64,000 bases of DNA from Arcobacter sp. (GCA_024637195.1 JAGXFN010000011.1:1-64000); one strand, 5' to 3'. Shown: positions 1 to 9,036, counted from the stretch's first letter. Numbers and translations: made by a program. The notes: generated from the sequence alone by a model not told the origin.

Positions 1-1
1 C

Positions 2-325
2 GATGACCTTTACGGCGACCTTCTGGGCGGAGCTGAAAGTTACGACGAACCTTTAGCTAATGAGCCAGAACTTCCGGCGGCACCTTCATTTGAAGACGAT
101 GACCTTTACGGCGACCTTCTGGGCGGAGCTGAAAGTTACGGCGAACCTTTAGACAAAGAGCCAGAACTTCCTGCGGCACCTTCGTTTGAAGACGATGACC
201 TATACGGCGACCTTCTTGGCGGAGCTGAAAAAAGCTACAGCGAACCTTTGGACAAAGAGCCAGAACTTCCTGCGGCACCTTCGTTTGAAGACGATGACCT
301 TTACGGCGACCTATTGAATACTGCA
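2..325 (+). repeat. In-frame tandem repeat, 96-99 bp period, in acidic protein gene
   Basis: The block starting GATGACCT(T/A)TACGGCGACC recurs at 2, 98, 194 and 293, giving spacings of 96, 96 and 99 bp, all multiples of three. The last spacing is longer by one inserted codon (Lys). The copies are almost identical at the DNA level, including third codon positions, so they look recently duplicated or homogenised, and copy number may vary between strains. The array probably continues upstream of the window. Confidence 0.9.
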
Positions 326-676
326 CAAGATGATTTGTCAGAAGTATCTCCATCCGTACAGGAAATAAATGTGCCAAAACTTACTGTTGACGTTCAGCGC
401 ACGGCCAATGAGCTGGGGATCCCTGCTGATCTAGTCAATGATTTTATTCAGGACTTTAAAGAGCAGATACATATTCACCAAAATGATTTTGAGCATGCGC
501 TTGCAGAGCAAAACATTCAAGAGATCAATAACACAGCCACTATACTCAAGGGAATGAGTGACAATCTTCGTCTAAAAGAAATATCAGAAGTCTTAGAACA
601 ACTTCAAAAAGAGAACGATATAAACAATACAACAGAAGCTTTTGCACAATTACAAGCTTATGCAGATCAATTATAA
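2..676 (+). CDS. Acidic repeat protein with degenerate Hpt-like C-terminal domain (5' truncated)
   Basis: The frame is open from the window edge, so the true start lies upstream. The visible part begins with about 3.3 copies of a 32-33 residue acidic repeat (core DDDLYGDLL, then PELPAAPSFE), with periods of 96, 96 and 99 bp. About 100 helical residues follow (from roughly base 400) that resemble an Hpt four-helix bundle. Hpt domains carry the phospho-accepting His in HxLKG; here the matching stretch is ATILKG, with Thr (bases 539-541) in place of His. The stop is 12 bp before the hybrid kinase start, so the two are probably co-transcribed. I infer a docking or scaffold partner of the kinase receivers rather than a phosphotransfer protein. 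Repeats are certain; the Hpt relationship is moderately sure. Confidence 0.7.
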   Translation, partial: DDLYGDLLGGAESYDEPLANEPELPAAPSFEDDDLYGDLLGGAESYGEPLDKEPELPAAPSFEDDDLYGDLLGGAEKSYSEPLDKEPELPAAPSFEDDDLYGDLLNTAQDDLSEVSPSVQEINVPKLTVDVQRTANELGIPADLVNDFIQDFKEQIHIHQNDFEHALAEQNIQEINNTATILKGMSDNLRLKEISEVLEQLQKENDINNTTEAFAQLQAYADQL

Positions 677-688
677 GGTGGGGAAACA

Positions 689-3600
689 ATGCAAATAGGT
701 CTTAAAGCCAGACTCCGATTAATCAGTCTTTTTCCAATATTTATGCTTATTGGAATCGCAAGTTATTATGTATATGATTCATATGTAGGGTACGACTCAG
801 CGGTTAAGCTGCAGAGCAAACTTGAAGAAAACAAAAAACTCAATGAACTGGTCGGAGCTATCTCGCGTGAACGCGGTATGACAGTGATGTACATGGGAAA
901 CCAGTCTGAAGCAACCGCAGAGTCACTGAAAAGTCAGCGTAGTATCGTTGATCAAAAAGTTACTGCCTACATACAGCACCTTAAAAATACAGAGTCGCTA
1001 CATGAGCACTCCGGCGAAGGTATCTGTGTTGCCTGTAGAAGTATCAAAAGTATTGAATCCAATTACAATACCATCAAAGAGGCCCGCCCCCTTGTTGATA
1101 ACCAAAAGATCGAGTTTCAAGAGATCTTTTATGACATCTACGGAAATGCTCAAAAAGTTATCATTGACCAGCTTGAAGCAGTACGTAATTACCAGCTTGA
1201 TGAGAAGATCACCTCGATCGTAACCACCTACTTGATCCTGGCAAAGGCCAAGGAGTTCACGGGTTCTGAGCGTGACTTCATTACCTATGCCTTGGCGCGA
1301 TCGACAAAATTTGACTCTGAAGAGCTCAATGTTTGGCTAACGCTTATCGGTAAAGCCGATGCGATCAACTACAACGCCTTAACTGATCCTATCCTCAAAC
1401 AAAAGCTCGCAGCCCTCTTTACTGACGAAGAAAATGCGGAACTCTTTGAAGACATCACCCTGGAGCGTGCCGAGATCATGCAGGCCGTAAATGATGGTCT
1501 TTATGCAACAGAAGCCGGCATCTGGTTCACTATGCTCTCTGAAAAGATCAGCCTTATTGACGAAGCTGAGCAGATGCTTCTTGTTGCAATGGATGAGAAG
1601 TCTGAGATCTTTAAACAAGAGCAGCTGCAGATCCTTATTATCTCTATCGCCATCTGGGCCATGTCAATCTTGGGTGCGATCTTTGGTATCTTGCTCTCAA
1701 CGGACATCGCAAGAAATATCAAAAACCTTGAGACCGTACTTCAGCGTGTTGCGACCGACACCCATGAGGGCGATGACATGAGCTCAAGCGAGATCGCCAG
1801 CCATATCAACCTCGATACCTCAAAAGGTACCGCGCAGGCTTACCAGCTCCTTGAGACCATCATTGACCAAACGCGTAAAGATAAAGAGTTTGCCATGGAA
1901 GCATCTGAGGCGAAGTCGATGTTCCTTGCCAATATGTCGCATGAGATCCGAACACCGCTTAACGGTATCGTCGGTTTTACCGAACTTCTTAAAGATACCG
2001 CTTTGCATGACGAGCAGCGCGAGTTTGTTGATATTATCGAGAAGAGTTCTGAAAACCTTCTTGAGATTATCAATAACATTCTTGACCTCTCCAAGATCGA
2101 AAGTAACAAGCTTGAGATCGAAGAGATCGTGTTTAATGCAGGTGAAGAGTTTGAGTCGGCTGTTGACGTCTATGCGGTACGTGCTTCTGAAAAACACATC
2201 GACCTGGGTTGTTTCATTGATCCGGAACTTGAACGTCCGATCAAAGGCGATCCGACCAAGATCAAAGAAGTTGTTATCAACCTTCTTTCCAATGCGGTCA
2301 AATTTACCAACAGCGGAGGGGCTATCACCGTTGATATCCGCCGCATTCCTTGCGAAGAAGAGGGACGTGCACGCGTACGCTTTAGCGTAAAAGACAGTGG
2401 TATCGGCGTTACCCAAGAACAAAAAGAGAAGATCTTTGATGCCTTCAGCCAAGCCGACAGTTCGATCACACGTAAGTACGGTGGTACGGGTCTTGGTCTA
2501 ACGATCTCGAGCCGTTTTGTTGAGCTTATGGGCGGAGTTCTTGATCTTGAAAGCGAGCCTGGACAAGGAACAACCTTCTTCTTCGAGCTTGAATTTGAAG
2601 AGATTGAGACCCTTAACGAAACGCTGAAGGGTCAGTTCACTAACATCAATGCCGTTATCCTTGAGAGCGACAGCAAGAAAAAAGTACAAGAAAAAAACCT
2701 GCGCGAATATCTTGACTTCTACGGGGTCTCTTATAAGGCCTTCAAAAATCTTGAGGACCTCAACAAGCTTGAGCAGAAGGTCAGTTATGACTTGATGTTT
2801 GTGGATTTTGACTATAGCAGCGAAGAGATGCTGTATGAATATGTCAAGCACCCTGAACGAACTATACTGATCACAAAATCATACTATATGAAGAAGATAG
2901 ATTCGCTCAACCTGGATGTCTTCAAGGTCATGTACGAACCGCTTAATGCATCAAAGATACGCTCTATCTTGGAAATGCATGATGTTGAAGAGTTTAACAG
3001 ACCTAAGACCAAGACCATACAGCGCCGTAAATACGATGAAAAAACATCGCGTTTTAATGCCAAGGCCCTGGTTGCAGAAGACAACCTTATCAACCAGAAA
3101 CTGATCAAACGTACCCTCGAAGATATCGGTATCGAGGTCTCACTTGCCAACAACGGTCTTGAAGCCTTTGAAAAACGTAAAAACAACCAGTTCGATGTTA
3201 TCTTTATGGATATCCAGATGCCGGTTCTTGACGGGGTTGAAGCCACTCAGGAGATCTTGGAGTATGAAGAAGACAACAATGTCGAGCATACGCCTATCAT
3301 CGCTTTGACTGCAAATGCGCTCAAAGGCGACCGCGAACGCTTCATGGGCGCGGGCATGGATGAGTATACGACCAAACCGCTTGTGCGTAGTGAAATCATC
3401 TCCTTACTTAACCATTTTATCGGACATAAGATCGTTGATGCAAAAGAGATAGAGAACCAGCCTGAACAAGAGGTAAAAACTGAAAAATCGGCCGAGACGA
3501 AAATAGATCTTGTCAACGACATGAGTCTTGAACTTCCCGAAGAAACATCTTATGACACTGATTTAGATGATTTTGACTTTAATGAAGAACTCTCAGACTT

Positions 3601-4018
3601 AGAGCTTGAAGAAGAGGCACCTGCACATACTCGTACAGATACTGCAGTTGTACCATCGGCATCGGGCTATGATGCCGATATCTTGTTGGCGAAAAAGAGT
3701 ACTTTTGAAAACCGTCTTTTCAAATCGCTCCTTGACGATCTGGGGTACACCTCTGTTACAGTCGATGGCACACAGGCACTTCAAGAGGCATTGCAGACAA
3801 AGAAGTTTAAGCTTCTTCTTTTTGATAAAGAGACAAGCGGCCTCGAGGTTTCAGACATTGCAGGTCTCATAAAAACCCGGGACACTGACACGGCCTTGGT
3901 GCTTATGATCGACCCAGCGTTTGAGGCAGAAGAGAGTGATGCGAATTATGTCCATGAGATCATTAAAAATATCGTAAACAAAGATTTGCTCCGTCTTGTC
4001 TTTGAAAAATTCATTTAA
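689..4018 (+). CDS. Membrane hybrid sensor histidine kinase with NIT-like periplasmic sensor
   Basis: 1109 residues. Membrane segments lie at about 10-30 and 313-337 and flank a helical periplasmic domain. Its start (LVGAISRERGMTVMYMGN, near 54) resembles the NIT nitrate/nitrite-sensor family; the actual ligand is unknown. The sensor has an unusual CVAC pair (Cys113, Cys116) next to His105 and His107. The cytoplasmic part has HisKA with SHEIRTPLNG (His418), HATPase with N534 and the DSGIG and GTGLGL boxes, a degenerate receiver (about 653-765), a canonical receiver (Asp841, Lys897), an acidic linker, and a second degenerate receiver at about 1003-1109. There is no Hpt within the protein. It sits between the degenerate Hpt protein and a CheY-like regulator, so the three likely form one pathway. 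Kinase assignment is secure; the stimulus is inferred. Confidence 0.9.
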   Translation: MQIGLKARLRLISLFPIFMLIGIASYYVYDSYVGYDSAVKLQSKLEENKKLNELVGAISRERGMTVMYMGNQSEATAESLKSQRSIVDQKVTAYIQHLKNTESLHEHSGEGICVACRSIKSIESNYNTIKEARPLVDNQKIEFQEIFYDIYGNAQKVIIDQLEAVRNYQLDEKITSIVTTYLILAKAKEFTGSERDFITYALARSTKFDSEELNVWLTLIGKADAINYNALTDPILKQKLAALFTDEENAELFEDITLERAEIMQAVNDGLYATEAGIWFTMLSEKISLIDEAEQMLLVAMDEKSEIFKQEQLQILIISIAIWAMSILGAIFGILLSTDIARNIKNLETVLQRVATDTHEGDDMSSSEIASHINLDTSKGTAQAYQLLETIIDQTRKDKEFAMEASEAKSMFLANMSHEIRTPLNGIVGFTELLKDTALHDEQREFVDIIEKSSENLLEIINNILDLSKIESNKLEIEEIVFNAGEEFESAVDVYAVRASEKHIDLGCFIDPELERPIKGDPTKIKEVVINLLSNAVKFTNSGGAITVDIRRIPCEEEGRARVRFSVKDSGIGVTQEQKEKIFDAFSQADSSITRKYGGTGLGLTISSRFVELMGGVLDLESEPGQGTTFFFELEFEEIETLNETLKGQFTNINAVILESDSKKKVQEKNLREYLDFYGVSYKAFKNLEDLNKLEQKVSYDLMFVDFDYSSEEMLYEYVKHPERTILITKSYYMKKIDSLNLDVFKVMYEPLNASKIRSILEMHDVEEFNRPKTKTIQRRKYDEKTSRFNAKALVAEDNLINQKLIKRTLEDIGIEVSLANNGLEAFEKRKNNQFDVIFMDIQMPVLDGVEATQEILEYEEDNNVEHTPIIALTANALKGDRERFMGAGMDEYTTKPLVRSEIISLLNHFIGHKIVDAKEIENQPEQEVKTEKSAETKIDLVNDMSLELPEETSYDTDLDDFDFNEELSDLELEEEAPAHTRTDTAVVPSASGYDADILLAKKSTFENRLFKSLLDDLGYTSVTVDGTQALQEALQTKKFKLLLFDKETSGLEVSDIAGLIKTRDTDTALVLMIDPAFEAEESDANYVHEIIKNIVNKDLLRLVFEKFI

Positions 4019-4027
4019 GGCTAAATT

Positions 4028-4402
4028 ATGAACCAGATTAAAGTACTTGCAGTAGATGATGATATCATCAATCTAAAACTTCTCAAATCGATGCTGATGA
4101 AGCTTCCGAATGTCTCGGAAGTCCTCGAAGCCAAAAATGGTGAAGATGCCCTCAAGATCCTAAAGAGCCGAGACGATATCAACCTTATTCTTCTCGATAT
4201 CATCATGCCTATTATGAATGGGATTGAAATGCTTAAGATCGTGCGCTCTGATGAGAGTCTCAGCAATATTCCGGTTATTGTGCTGACAACGGATGAGACA
4301 AAGAAAAGTGAAGCCTTGGAATGCGGAGCGAATGACTTTATTATGAAACCGGTACGCGAGAAAAATGTCTCAGAGAAGATAGCGCGCCTGATCAACATCT
4401 AG
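4028..4402 (+). CDS. CheY-like single-domain response regulator
   Basis: 124 residues forming only a receiver domain: acidic cluster VDDD at 9-12, phospho-acceptor Asp57 (LLDIIMP), Thr87 and Lys107 (MKPV). There is no output domain, so it acts through protein-protein contact, as CheY does, or as a phosphate relay or sink. It starts 9 bp after the hybrid kinase stop with only a weak Shine-Dalgarno (TAAGG), which fits coupling to the kinase. The hybrid kinase is the obvious phosphodonor, but the output is unknown and need not be flagellar. Confidence 0.92.
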   Translation: MNQIKVLAVDDDIINLKLLKSMLMKLPNVSEVLEAKNGEDALKILKSRDDINLILLDIIMPIMNGIEMLKIVRSDESLSNIPVIVLTTDETKKSEALECGANDFIMKPVREKNVSEKIARLINI

Positions 4403-4415
4403 CTCTTTTTACACT

Positions 4416-4450
4416 TTAGAACATAGCGGTCTTATACCGCTGTGTTCTAA
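4416..4450. terminator. Hairpin between convergent response-regulator and lon genes
   Basis: A 15-bp stem pairs 4416-4430 (TTAGAACATAGCGGT) with 4436-4450, with one G:U-type mismatch and a five-base loop. It lies between two converging genes and covers the lon stop codon, so it could serve both. Neither side has a long U-tract, so it may block read-through rather than be a classical terminator. Confidence 0.55.
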
Positions 4451-6867
4451 TCTACTAAAACAATATCCAAAACCTCTTCAACCCGTTTGACACCTTTGAT
4501 CTGCAATGCTTCACGGACCTCTGTCGGAATATCTTCCAGATCACGCTCATAATTCTTTTGAGGGATAAGCACTAATCTCATGCCGGCCCGATGCGCTGCG
4601 ATCAACTTCTCACGCAGTCCGCCGATGGGAAGCACATCCCCCACCAAAGAGGTCTCACCTGTCATAGCAACATCCGAACGGATCTTCTTGCCACTGAGTA
4701 TGGACGCGATAACACTGACCATTGCTATACCGGCACTCGGACCGTCTTTTGGCGTAGCTCCATCTGGCACGTGTATGTGAAGATCATAGCGTCTGTAGAC
4801 TTCAGAGATCTCAACTTCGCTCTTCTCCTCCCGCTCTTTTATGTTTAGAGGAATGTTCTTTTTATCTATCTTGAGTACATTAGTATCGATGAGTGTCTTT
4901 ACCAGGCTCATTGCAATGCGCGAGGACTCTTTCATCACATCGCCCAAGCTTCCCGTGATCTGCATCAGTCCCTTGCCTTTTATACGAATGGCTTCGAGCT
5001 TCAATACATCTCCACCCACAGCGGTCCAAGCCAGTCCGTTGACAACACCGACACGGGGAATACGGTCAGTCCTATCAATCTCAAAGACTGTTTTTTCTAG
5101 AAAATCCTTAAGATTTTTCAAGGAAACAGAGATCTTGTGCAGTTTTGGGTCTTCCAATATCATCTTCGCCGATTTTCGGATAACATCTGCCATACGGCGG
5201 CGCAGGTTTCGCACGCCCGCCTCACGGGTGTACTTGTTGATAATCTCTTCTAGCGCACTTTTTGAGATGGAAAGTTCCGAACTTTTGAGACCATGTTTTT
5301 TCAGTTCCTGAGGCAGGAGATAGCGCTTGGCGATCTCATACTTTTCTTGAGGCGTGTAAGAGCTGACAAATATGAACTCCATCCTGTCACGCAAAGGCGC
5401 GGGAATACTTCCAACATCATTTGCCGTCGCGATAAATATCGATTTGGAGAGGTCAAGGTTGAAGTTCAGATAGTAGTCTCTGAAACTGTTGTTTTGCTCC
5501 GGGTCCAATATCTCCAAAAGCGCCGATGTCGGATCACCGCGCTGCGAACGGCCCACCTTGTCTATCTCGTCCAACACGATGACAGGATTCATCTTTTTCG
5601 CATCGATCAGACCCTGAACGATGCGCCCCGGCATCGCACCCACATAGGTGCGTCGGTGGCCTCGCAGTTCGTTTACGTCTTCTAGCCCGCCTAAGGCGAT
5701 GCGCACCAGCGGACGCTTCAGTGCTTCGGCTATGGAGTTTGCCAAGGAGGTCTTTCCAACCCCCGGAGGGCCCGCAAAACACAAGATCGCGCCATGCCCC
5801 TCCTTCTCATTGATACCCCGCAACTGCAACAGCTCTTTGACAGAGAAGTATTCGATGATGCGGTCTTTAGGTTTTTTCAATGAATAGTGGTCTTTTTCCA
5901 GCTGCTTTTCGACTTCTTCTATCTTTAAGGATTTTTTAGCCATATCGCCGTAAGGTATCTCAAGCACCCACTCCAGATAGGTCTGGATCATCCCTGCATC
6001 TGAGGAATCGGGGTGCATACGCGCAAAACGCTCTAGCTGCTTATGCACCTCTTTGTAGGCATCCTCGCCCATTGATTTTTTCTTCTTTTCGAGTTTGGCC
6101 CGGTACTCTTCGATCTCTTCTTCGCGCTGTGTGTCAGAGCCCAGTTCACGCTGGATCTGCTTGAGCTGCTCTTTGAGGAAATACTCCTTGTTCACCTTCT
6201 CGATGCGGTTGTGCACCTTTGAGCGGATCTCTTTTTGGAGTTTATTGGCTTCTATTTCGCCGGTAAGCGCATCGATCAGTTTGAGATAGCGGTTTTCTAG
6301 GTTTTCTTCTACAAAAAGCTCATACGCCAGTTCTTTTTTAAGCTTGATAGAGCTACAGATCAGGTCCGCAATGCGGCCGTGTTCATGGTTCTCTTCGATC
6401 GTACGTAAAAGATCCGGCGGAAAATAGCTGCTGACTTGTGAAAGCATACGCACTTTTTCGCGCACTATTTCCAAGACTGCGTCCATTTTAAGCGTGTTCT
6501 CAACGCTGCTTTCGATGATATCAACATTGGCAAGCATAGGGTCATGCTCGACCTCTTTGATTATCTTACCCCGGGCAAGACCTTGAAAAAGCACCTTGAC
6601 ACGGCCATCGGGAAGAGAAACCTTGCGCATGATCGAGCCGATGACGCCCGCCTTGTAGATCCCGTCAAAATCGCGTGAACCCTCTTCGTCAGGTAGCGTC
6701 GGACAGACAAGAACAAGAGAGTTGTTCTCTATTGCTATAGCAGCGGCTTGTATGTTTTTCTCGTCGCTCAAAAAAAGAGGAGAGATCATAAACGGATATA
6801 AAAAAAGTTCATCTTCCGCAATAATTGGAATAATTGCCGGGAAAGAGCTGTAGTGACTTAATTGCAT
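4447..6867 (-). CDS. lon: ATP-dependent Lon protease (endopeptidase La)
   Basis: 806 residues, normal length for Lon. The N-terminal substrate domain begins LSHYSSFPAIIPIIAEDELF and is followed by a long coiled-coil. The AAA+ module has Walker A GPPGVGKTS and Walker B VIVLDEIDK. The C-terminal peptidase has the Ser-Lys dyad Ser711 (KDGPSAGI) and Lys754 (GLREKL), 43 residues apart as in E. coli Lon. It degrades misfolded and short-lived regulatory proteins in the cytoplasm. It follows bamD on the same strand with a 21-bp gap, so the two are probably one operon. Confidence 0.97.
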   Translation of the reverse strand: MQLSHYSSFPAIIPIIAEDELFLYPFMISPLFLSDEKNIQAAAIAIENNSLVLVCPTLPDEEGSRDFDGIYKAGVIGSIMRKVSLPDGRVKVLFQGLARGKIIKEVEHDPMLANVDIIESSVENTLKMDAVLEIVREKVRMLSQVSSYFPPDLLRTIEENHEHGRIADLICSSIKLKKELAYELFVEENLENRYLKLIDALTGEIEANKLQKEIRSKVHNRIEKVNKEYFLKEQLKQIQRELGSDTQREEEIEEYRAKLEKKKKSMGEDAYKEVHKQLERFARMHPDSSDAGMIQTYLEWVLEIPYGDMAKKSLKIEEVEKQLEKDHYSLKKPKDRIIEYFSVKELLQLRGINEKEGHGAILCFAGPPGVGKTSLANSIAEALKRPLVRIALGGLEDVNELRGHRRTYVGAMPGRIVQGLIDAKKMNPVIVLDEIDKVGRSQRGDPTSALLEILDPEQNNSFRDYYLNFNLDLSKSIFIATANDVGSIPAPLRDRMEFIFVSSYTPQEKYEIAKRYLLPQELKKHGLKSSELSISKSALEEIINKYTREAGVRNLRRRMADVIRKSAKMILEDPKLHKISVSLKNLKDFLEKTVFEIDRTDRIPRVGVVNGLAWTAVGGDVLKLEAIRIKGKGLMQITGSLGDVMKESSRIAMSLVKTLIDTNVLKIDKKNIPLNIKEREEKSEVEISEVYRRYDLHIHVPDGATPKDGPSAGIAMVSVIASILSGKKIRSDVAMTGETSLVGDVLPIGGLREKLIAAHRAGMRLVLIPQKNYERDLEDIPTEVREALQIKGVKRVEEVLDIVLVD

Positions 6868-6888
6868 GAATTATCCTCTATATTAAAA

Positions 6889-7614
6889 TTATTCTTTTGT
6901 ATTTCCCTGTGTATCTTGCGCCATAACACTCGTAGTCTCGGGGATCCATGAAGCATACCAGCTGGCTGTTCCATCCCCTTCAAATATCTCTCTGTACCAG
7001 GGTATATCAGGCGGGTTAACCTTCTCCCAGTTGATCCAGCTCTCCGGCTCTTTCTGGGCATAAAAAGCTTGAGCTTTCGGCTTGTCTATTCTGCCATAAA
7101 GAGAGGAGATCGTCTTGTTTAGATTTGCGCGGGCGAGGTAAAGCTTTACCAGCATCGTGTCCACTGCCGGCAAATAATAAGAACCGTAATAGGTCTGCTT
7201 AAAACTCTCGCCCTCTTTAAGCGCATCATTGATAAGCGTCTGATCGCGACGCGGATTGGGAAGCGCCATAAACTTTGCACGCATCTTTAAGAAAGATGCA
7301 AACTCTCTCTCTTTAGGAGAAGCAAAACGGCGGATATACTCATCCAAAAAATGCTCTGCCAATACATATTCGCCCGCTTCCATGTGGGCTTGTGCCATGA
7401 TCATTGTCGCTTCACGCAACAAAGGTGAACCAATATGCTCGCTTTGCAGTGATGAAAAGTAGCCGTCCGCTTTTTCCAAAGAGACATTAGCCACCGCATC
7501 AATCATTTTCTCATACCAGTACACCGCAGGCTTGTTGTACTCGGCTATATCTTTGCCGCAGCCAACAAAAAAAGTCAACACTATAAAAATCATTGCGGAA
7601 ATCTTAAATCTCAT
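6889..7614 (-). CDS. bamD: BamD-type outer-membrane assembly lipoprotein
   Basis: 241 residues with a lipoprotein signal ending FFVGC (Cys19). The tetratricopeptide-like body (ADGYFSSLQSEHIGSPLLREA, then AEHFLDEYIRRF) fits BamD/ComL, which docks with BamA to insert beta-barrels into the outer membrane. The C-terminal roughly 70 residues (WINWEKVNPPDIPWYREIF onward) extend past the repeat region. The lipobox has Phe at -3, slightly unusual. It is the first gene of a two-gene unit with lon. Confidence 0.8.
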   Translation of the reverse strand: MRFKISAMIFIVLTFFVGCGKDIAEYNKPAVYWYEKMIDAVANVSLEKADGYFSSLQSEHIGSPLLREATMIMAQAHMEAGEYVLAEHFLDEYIRRFASPKEREFASFLKMRAKFMALPNPRRDQTLINDALKEGESFKQTYYGSYYLPAVDTMLVKLYLARANLNKTISSLYGRIDKPKAQAFYAQKEPESWINWEKVNPPDIPWYREIFEGDGTASWYASWIPETTSVMAQDTQGNTKE

Positions 7615-7688
7615 CGTTTGTCCTTATTAAAAGAAGAATGATTTTATCCAAGTCGGTGTTAGGAAGAGTTTAAAATAAATTCTAATTC

Positions 7689-7717
7689 TTGCCTTTTAAT
7701 AGTTGTAGTGCTACAAT
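7689..7717 (+). promoter_or_regulatory. Sigma-70-type promoter of fliW-proC
   Basis: TTGCCT at 7689-7694 and TACAAT at 7712-7717 are separated by 17 bp, and TG at the extended -10 position strengthens the match. It lies 30 bp before the fliW start in the gap between divergent transcription units. Confidence 0.6.
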
Positions 7718-7747
7718 ACCCGGCAACTATACTATACAAGGCACTCT

Positions 7748-8155
7748 ATGCTATTTGAGTTAAAACTCCCGCTTCTGGGATTTGAGTCGGTCAAACAGAT
7801 GAAACTGACAAAAATTGATGATATATTTATGCAGCTTGAAAATGTTTCAGATGATTCAAAGCCCTCATTTACCCTGATCAACCCCTTTGTTTTAAAGCCT
7901 TACGAGATCGAGATACCCGAATCGGTTCAGACACTTTTAGAGATCAATGAAAACTCCAATATCCTTATCTTTAACATCGTTGTTATTCAACAGCCTTTGG
8001 AGAAATCTGCCGTCAACTTTGTCGCGCCGCTGATCTTTAACACCGACAACCTGACCATGGCGCAGACTATTCTTGACGGAAAAGCCGCACATGAACACGG
8101 CATGGCCGAGTGTATCTGCGACTTTATGAACAAAGAAGAACAAGAAAACAAATAA
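7748..8155 (+). CDS. fliW: Flagellar assembly factor FliW
   Basis: 135 residues, the usual size. The family pattern is visible: an N-terminal beta-rich part (LPLLGFESVKQMKL), FTLINPFVLKPYEIEIPES, and the conserved IVVIQQPLEKSAVNFVAPL stretch. FliW binds flagellin and, in Campylobacter and Bacillus, antagonises CsrA to match flagellin translation to secretion. No csrA or flagellin gene is in the window. proC follows 11 bp downstream, so the two share the promoter at 7689-7717. Confidence 0.92.
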   Translation: MLFELKLPLLGFESVKQMKLTKIDDIFMQLENVSDDSKPSFTLINPFVLKPYEIEIPESVQTLLEINENSNILIFNIVVIQQPLEKSAVNFVAPLIFNTDNLTMAQTILDGKAAHEHGMAECICDFMNKEEQENK

Positions 8156-8166
8156 GGAGACCGACA

Positions 8167-8931
8167 ATGGCTAAAACGATCACTTTTATCGGCAACGGAA
8201 ACATGGCGCTTGCTATAGCGCAAGGACTGAAACACAACTATGAGATAGAAGTCGTCGGGCGCACGCCTGAAAATCTGAAGAAGTTTGAAAAAGCCTTAGG
8301 CAAAAGCATTCAAAAACATGCATTAAAAGATTTTGACATCTCCGGCAAAACGGTAATTTTTGGAGTAAAGCCTCAAAATCTTGCAGAGGTCTCCGCCCAG
8401 CTTCAAGGAAGTGCCGAAGCTTTTTACTCGATTTTAGCCGGCACGACACTTCAAAACCTTAAAAATGCCATCGAGGCCAAAAACTACGCCAGAGCTATGC
8501 CGAACATGGCCGCTTCTGTGCAAAAATCGATGACGACGCTGACCGGTGATGTGGCCTTGCAAGAAGAAGCAGTGACAATCTTCAGTGCTATCGGAAAAGC
8601 CCACTGGCTCGGGAGTGAAAAAGAGATCGATGTCGCAACAGCGCTGGCAGGAAGCGGACCGGCCTATCTTGCCCTCATCGCCGAAGCCCTCACTGACGGC
8701 GCAGTCAACCAGGGGCTAAAACGCGTCGATGCGATGGCCATCATGCGTGGTCTTTTTGACGGTTTCGGCACCCTTATCCAAGAGCAGCACCCTGCTCTTT
8801 TAAAAGACGCCGTGATGAGTCCCGGCGGCACGACCGCTGCCGGTTACGCAGCCCTTGAAACCGGCAATGTCAGAAACGCCTGTATCCAAGCCATAGCCAA
8901 GGCGAACGAACGTGCCAAAGCACTTTCGTAA
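8167..8931 (+). CDS. proC: Pyrroline-5-carboxylate reductase
   Basis: 254 residues from the chosen ATG. This start is preceded by AAGGAG at good spacing and directly opens the Rossmann fold (FIGNGNMA, residues 7-14); an upstream in-frame start would overlap fliW and add unrelated residues. Later hallmarks are VKPQ, AMPNMAA, ALAGSGPAY and SPGGTTAAGY. It catalyses the last step of proline synthesis, reducing pyrroline-5-carboxylate with NAD(P)H. It contains one copy of the octamer GCTATAGC (8212-8219). Confidence 0.95.
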   Translation: MAKTITFIGNGNMALAIAQGLKHNYEIEVVGRTPENLKKFEKALGKSIQKHALKDFDISGKTVIFGVKPQNLAEVSAQLQGSAEAFYSILAGTTLQNLKNAIEAKNYARAMPNMAASVQKSMTTLTGDVALQEEAVTIFSAIGKAHWLGSEKEIDVATALAGSGPAYLALIAEALTDGAVNQGLKRVDAMAIMRGLFDGFGTLIQEQHPALLKDAVMSPGGTTAAGYAALETGNVRNACIQAIAKANERAKALS

Positions 8932-8992
8932 ACCATCGGCAAACCAAGAGTAAACCCCCAGACAACAGCCTCTTCAAAATAAAGATTTCTAA

Positions 8993-9029
8993 TATATGCT
9001 TCCTCTTTTTAACATAGATTGAAGCATAT
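8993..9029. promoter_or_regulatory. Inverted repeat upstream of pilin-like operon
   Basis: Perfect 9-bp arms ATATGCTTC (8993-9001) and GAAGCATAT (9021-9029) are 19 bp apart. They end 7 bp before a TATAAT at 9037-9042 (likely -10 of the next gene), so the dyad covers the -35 area. It could be an operator, or a weak end-of-transcript hairpin for proC. Confidence 0.4.
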
Positions 9030-9036
9030 TTGTGGG

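Noticed and set aside
57-377. Minus-strand repeat frame at the window start
   Set aside because: It mirrors the 96-bp repeats of the plus-strand gene; the plus frame alone continues into a folded domain and an operon.
1820-2452. 210-codon minus-strand frame inside the hybrid kinase gene
   Set aside because: It lies opposite well-conserved HisKA/HATPase codons and has no recognisable protein features.
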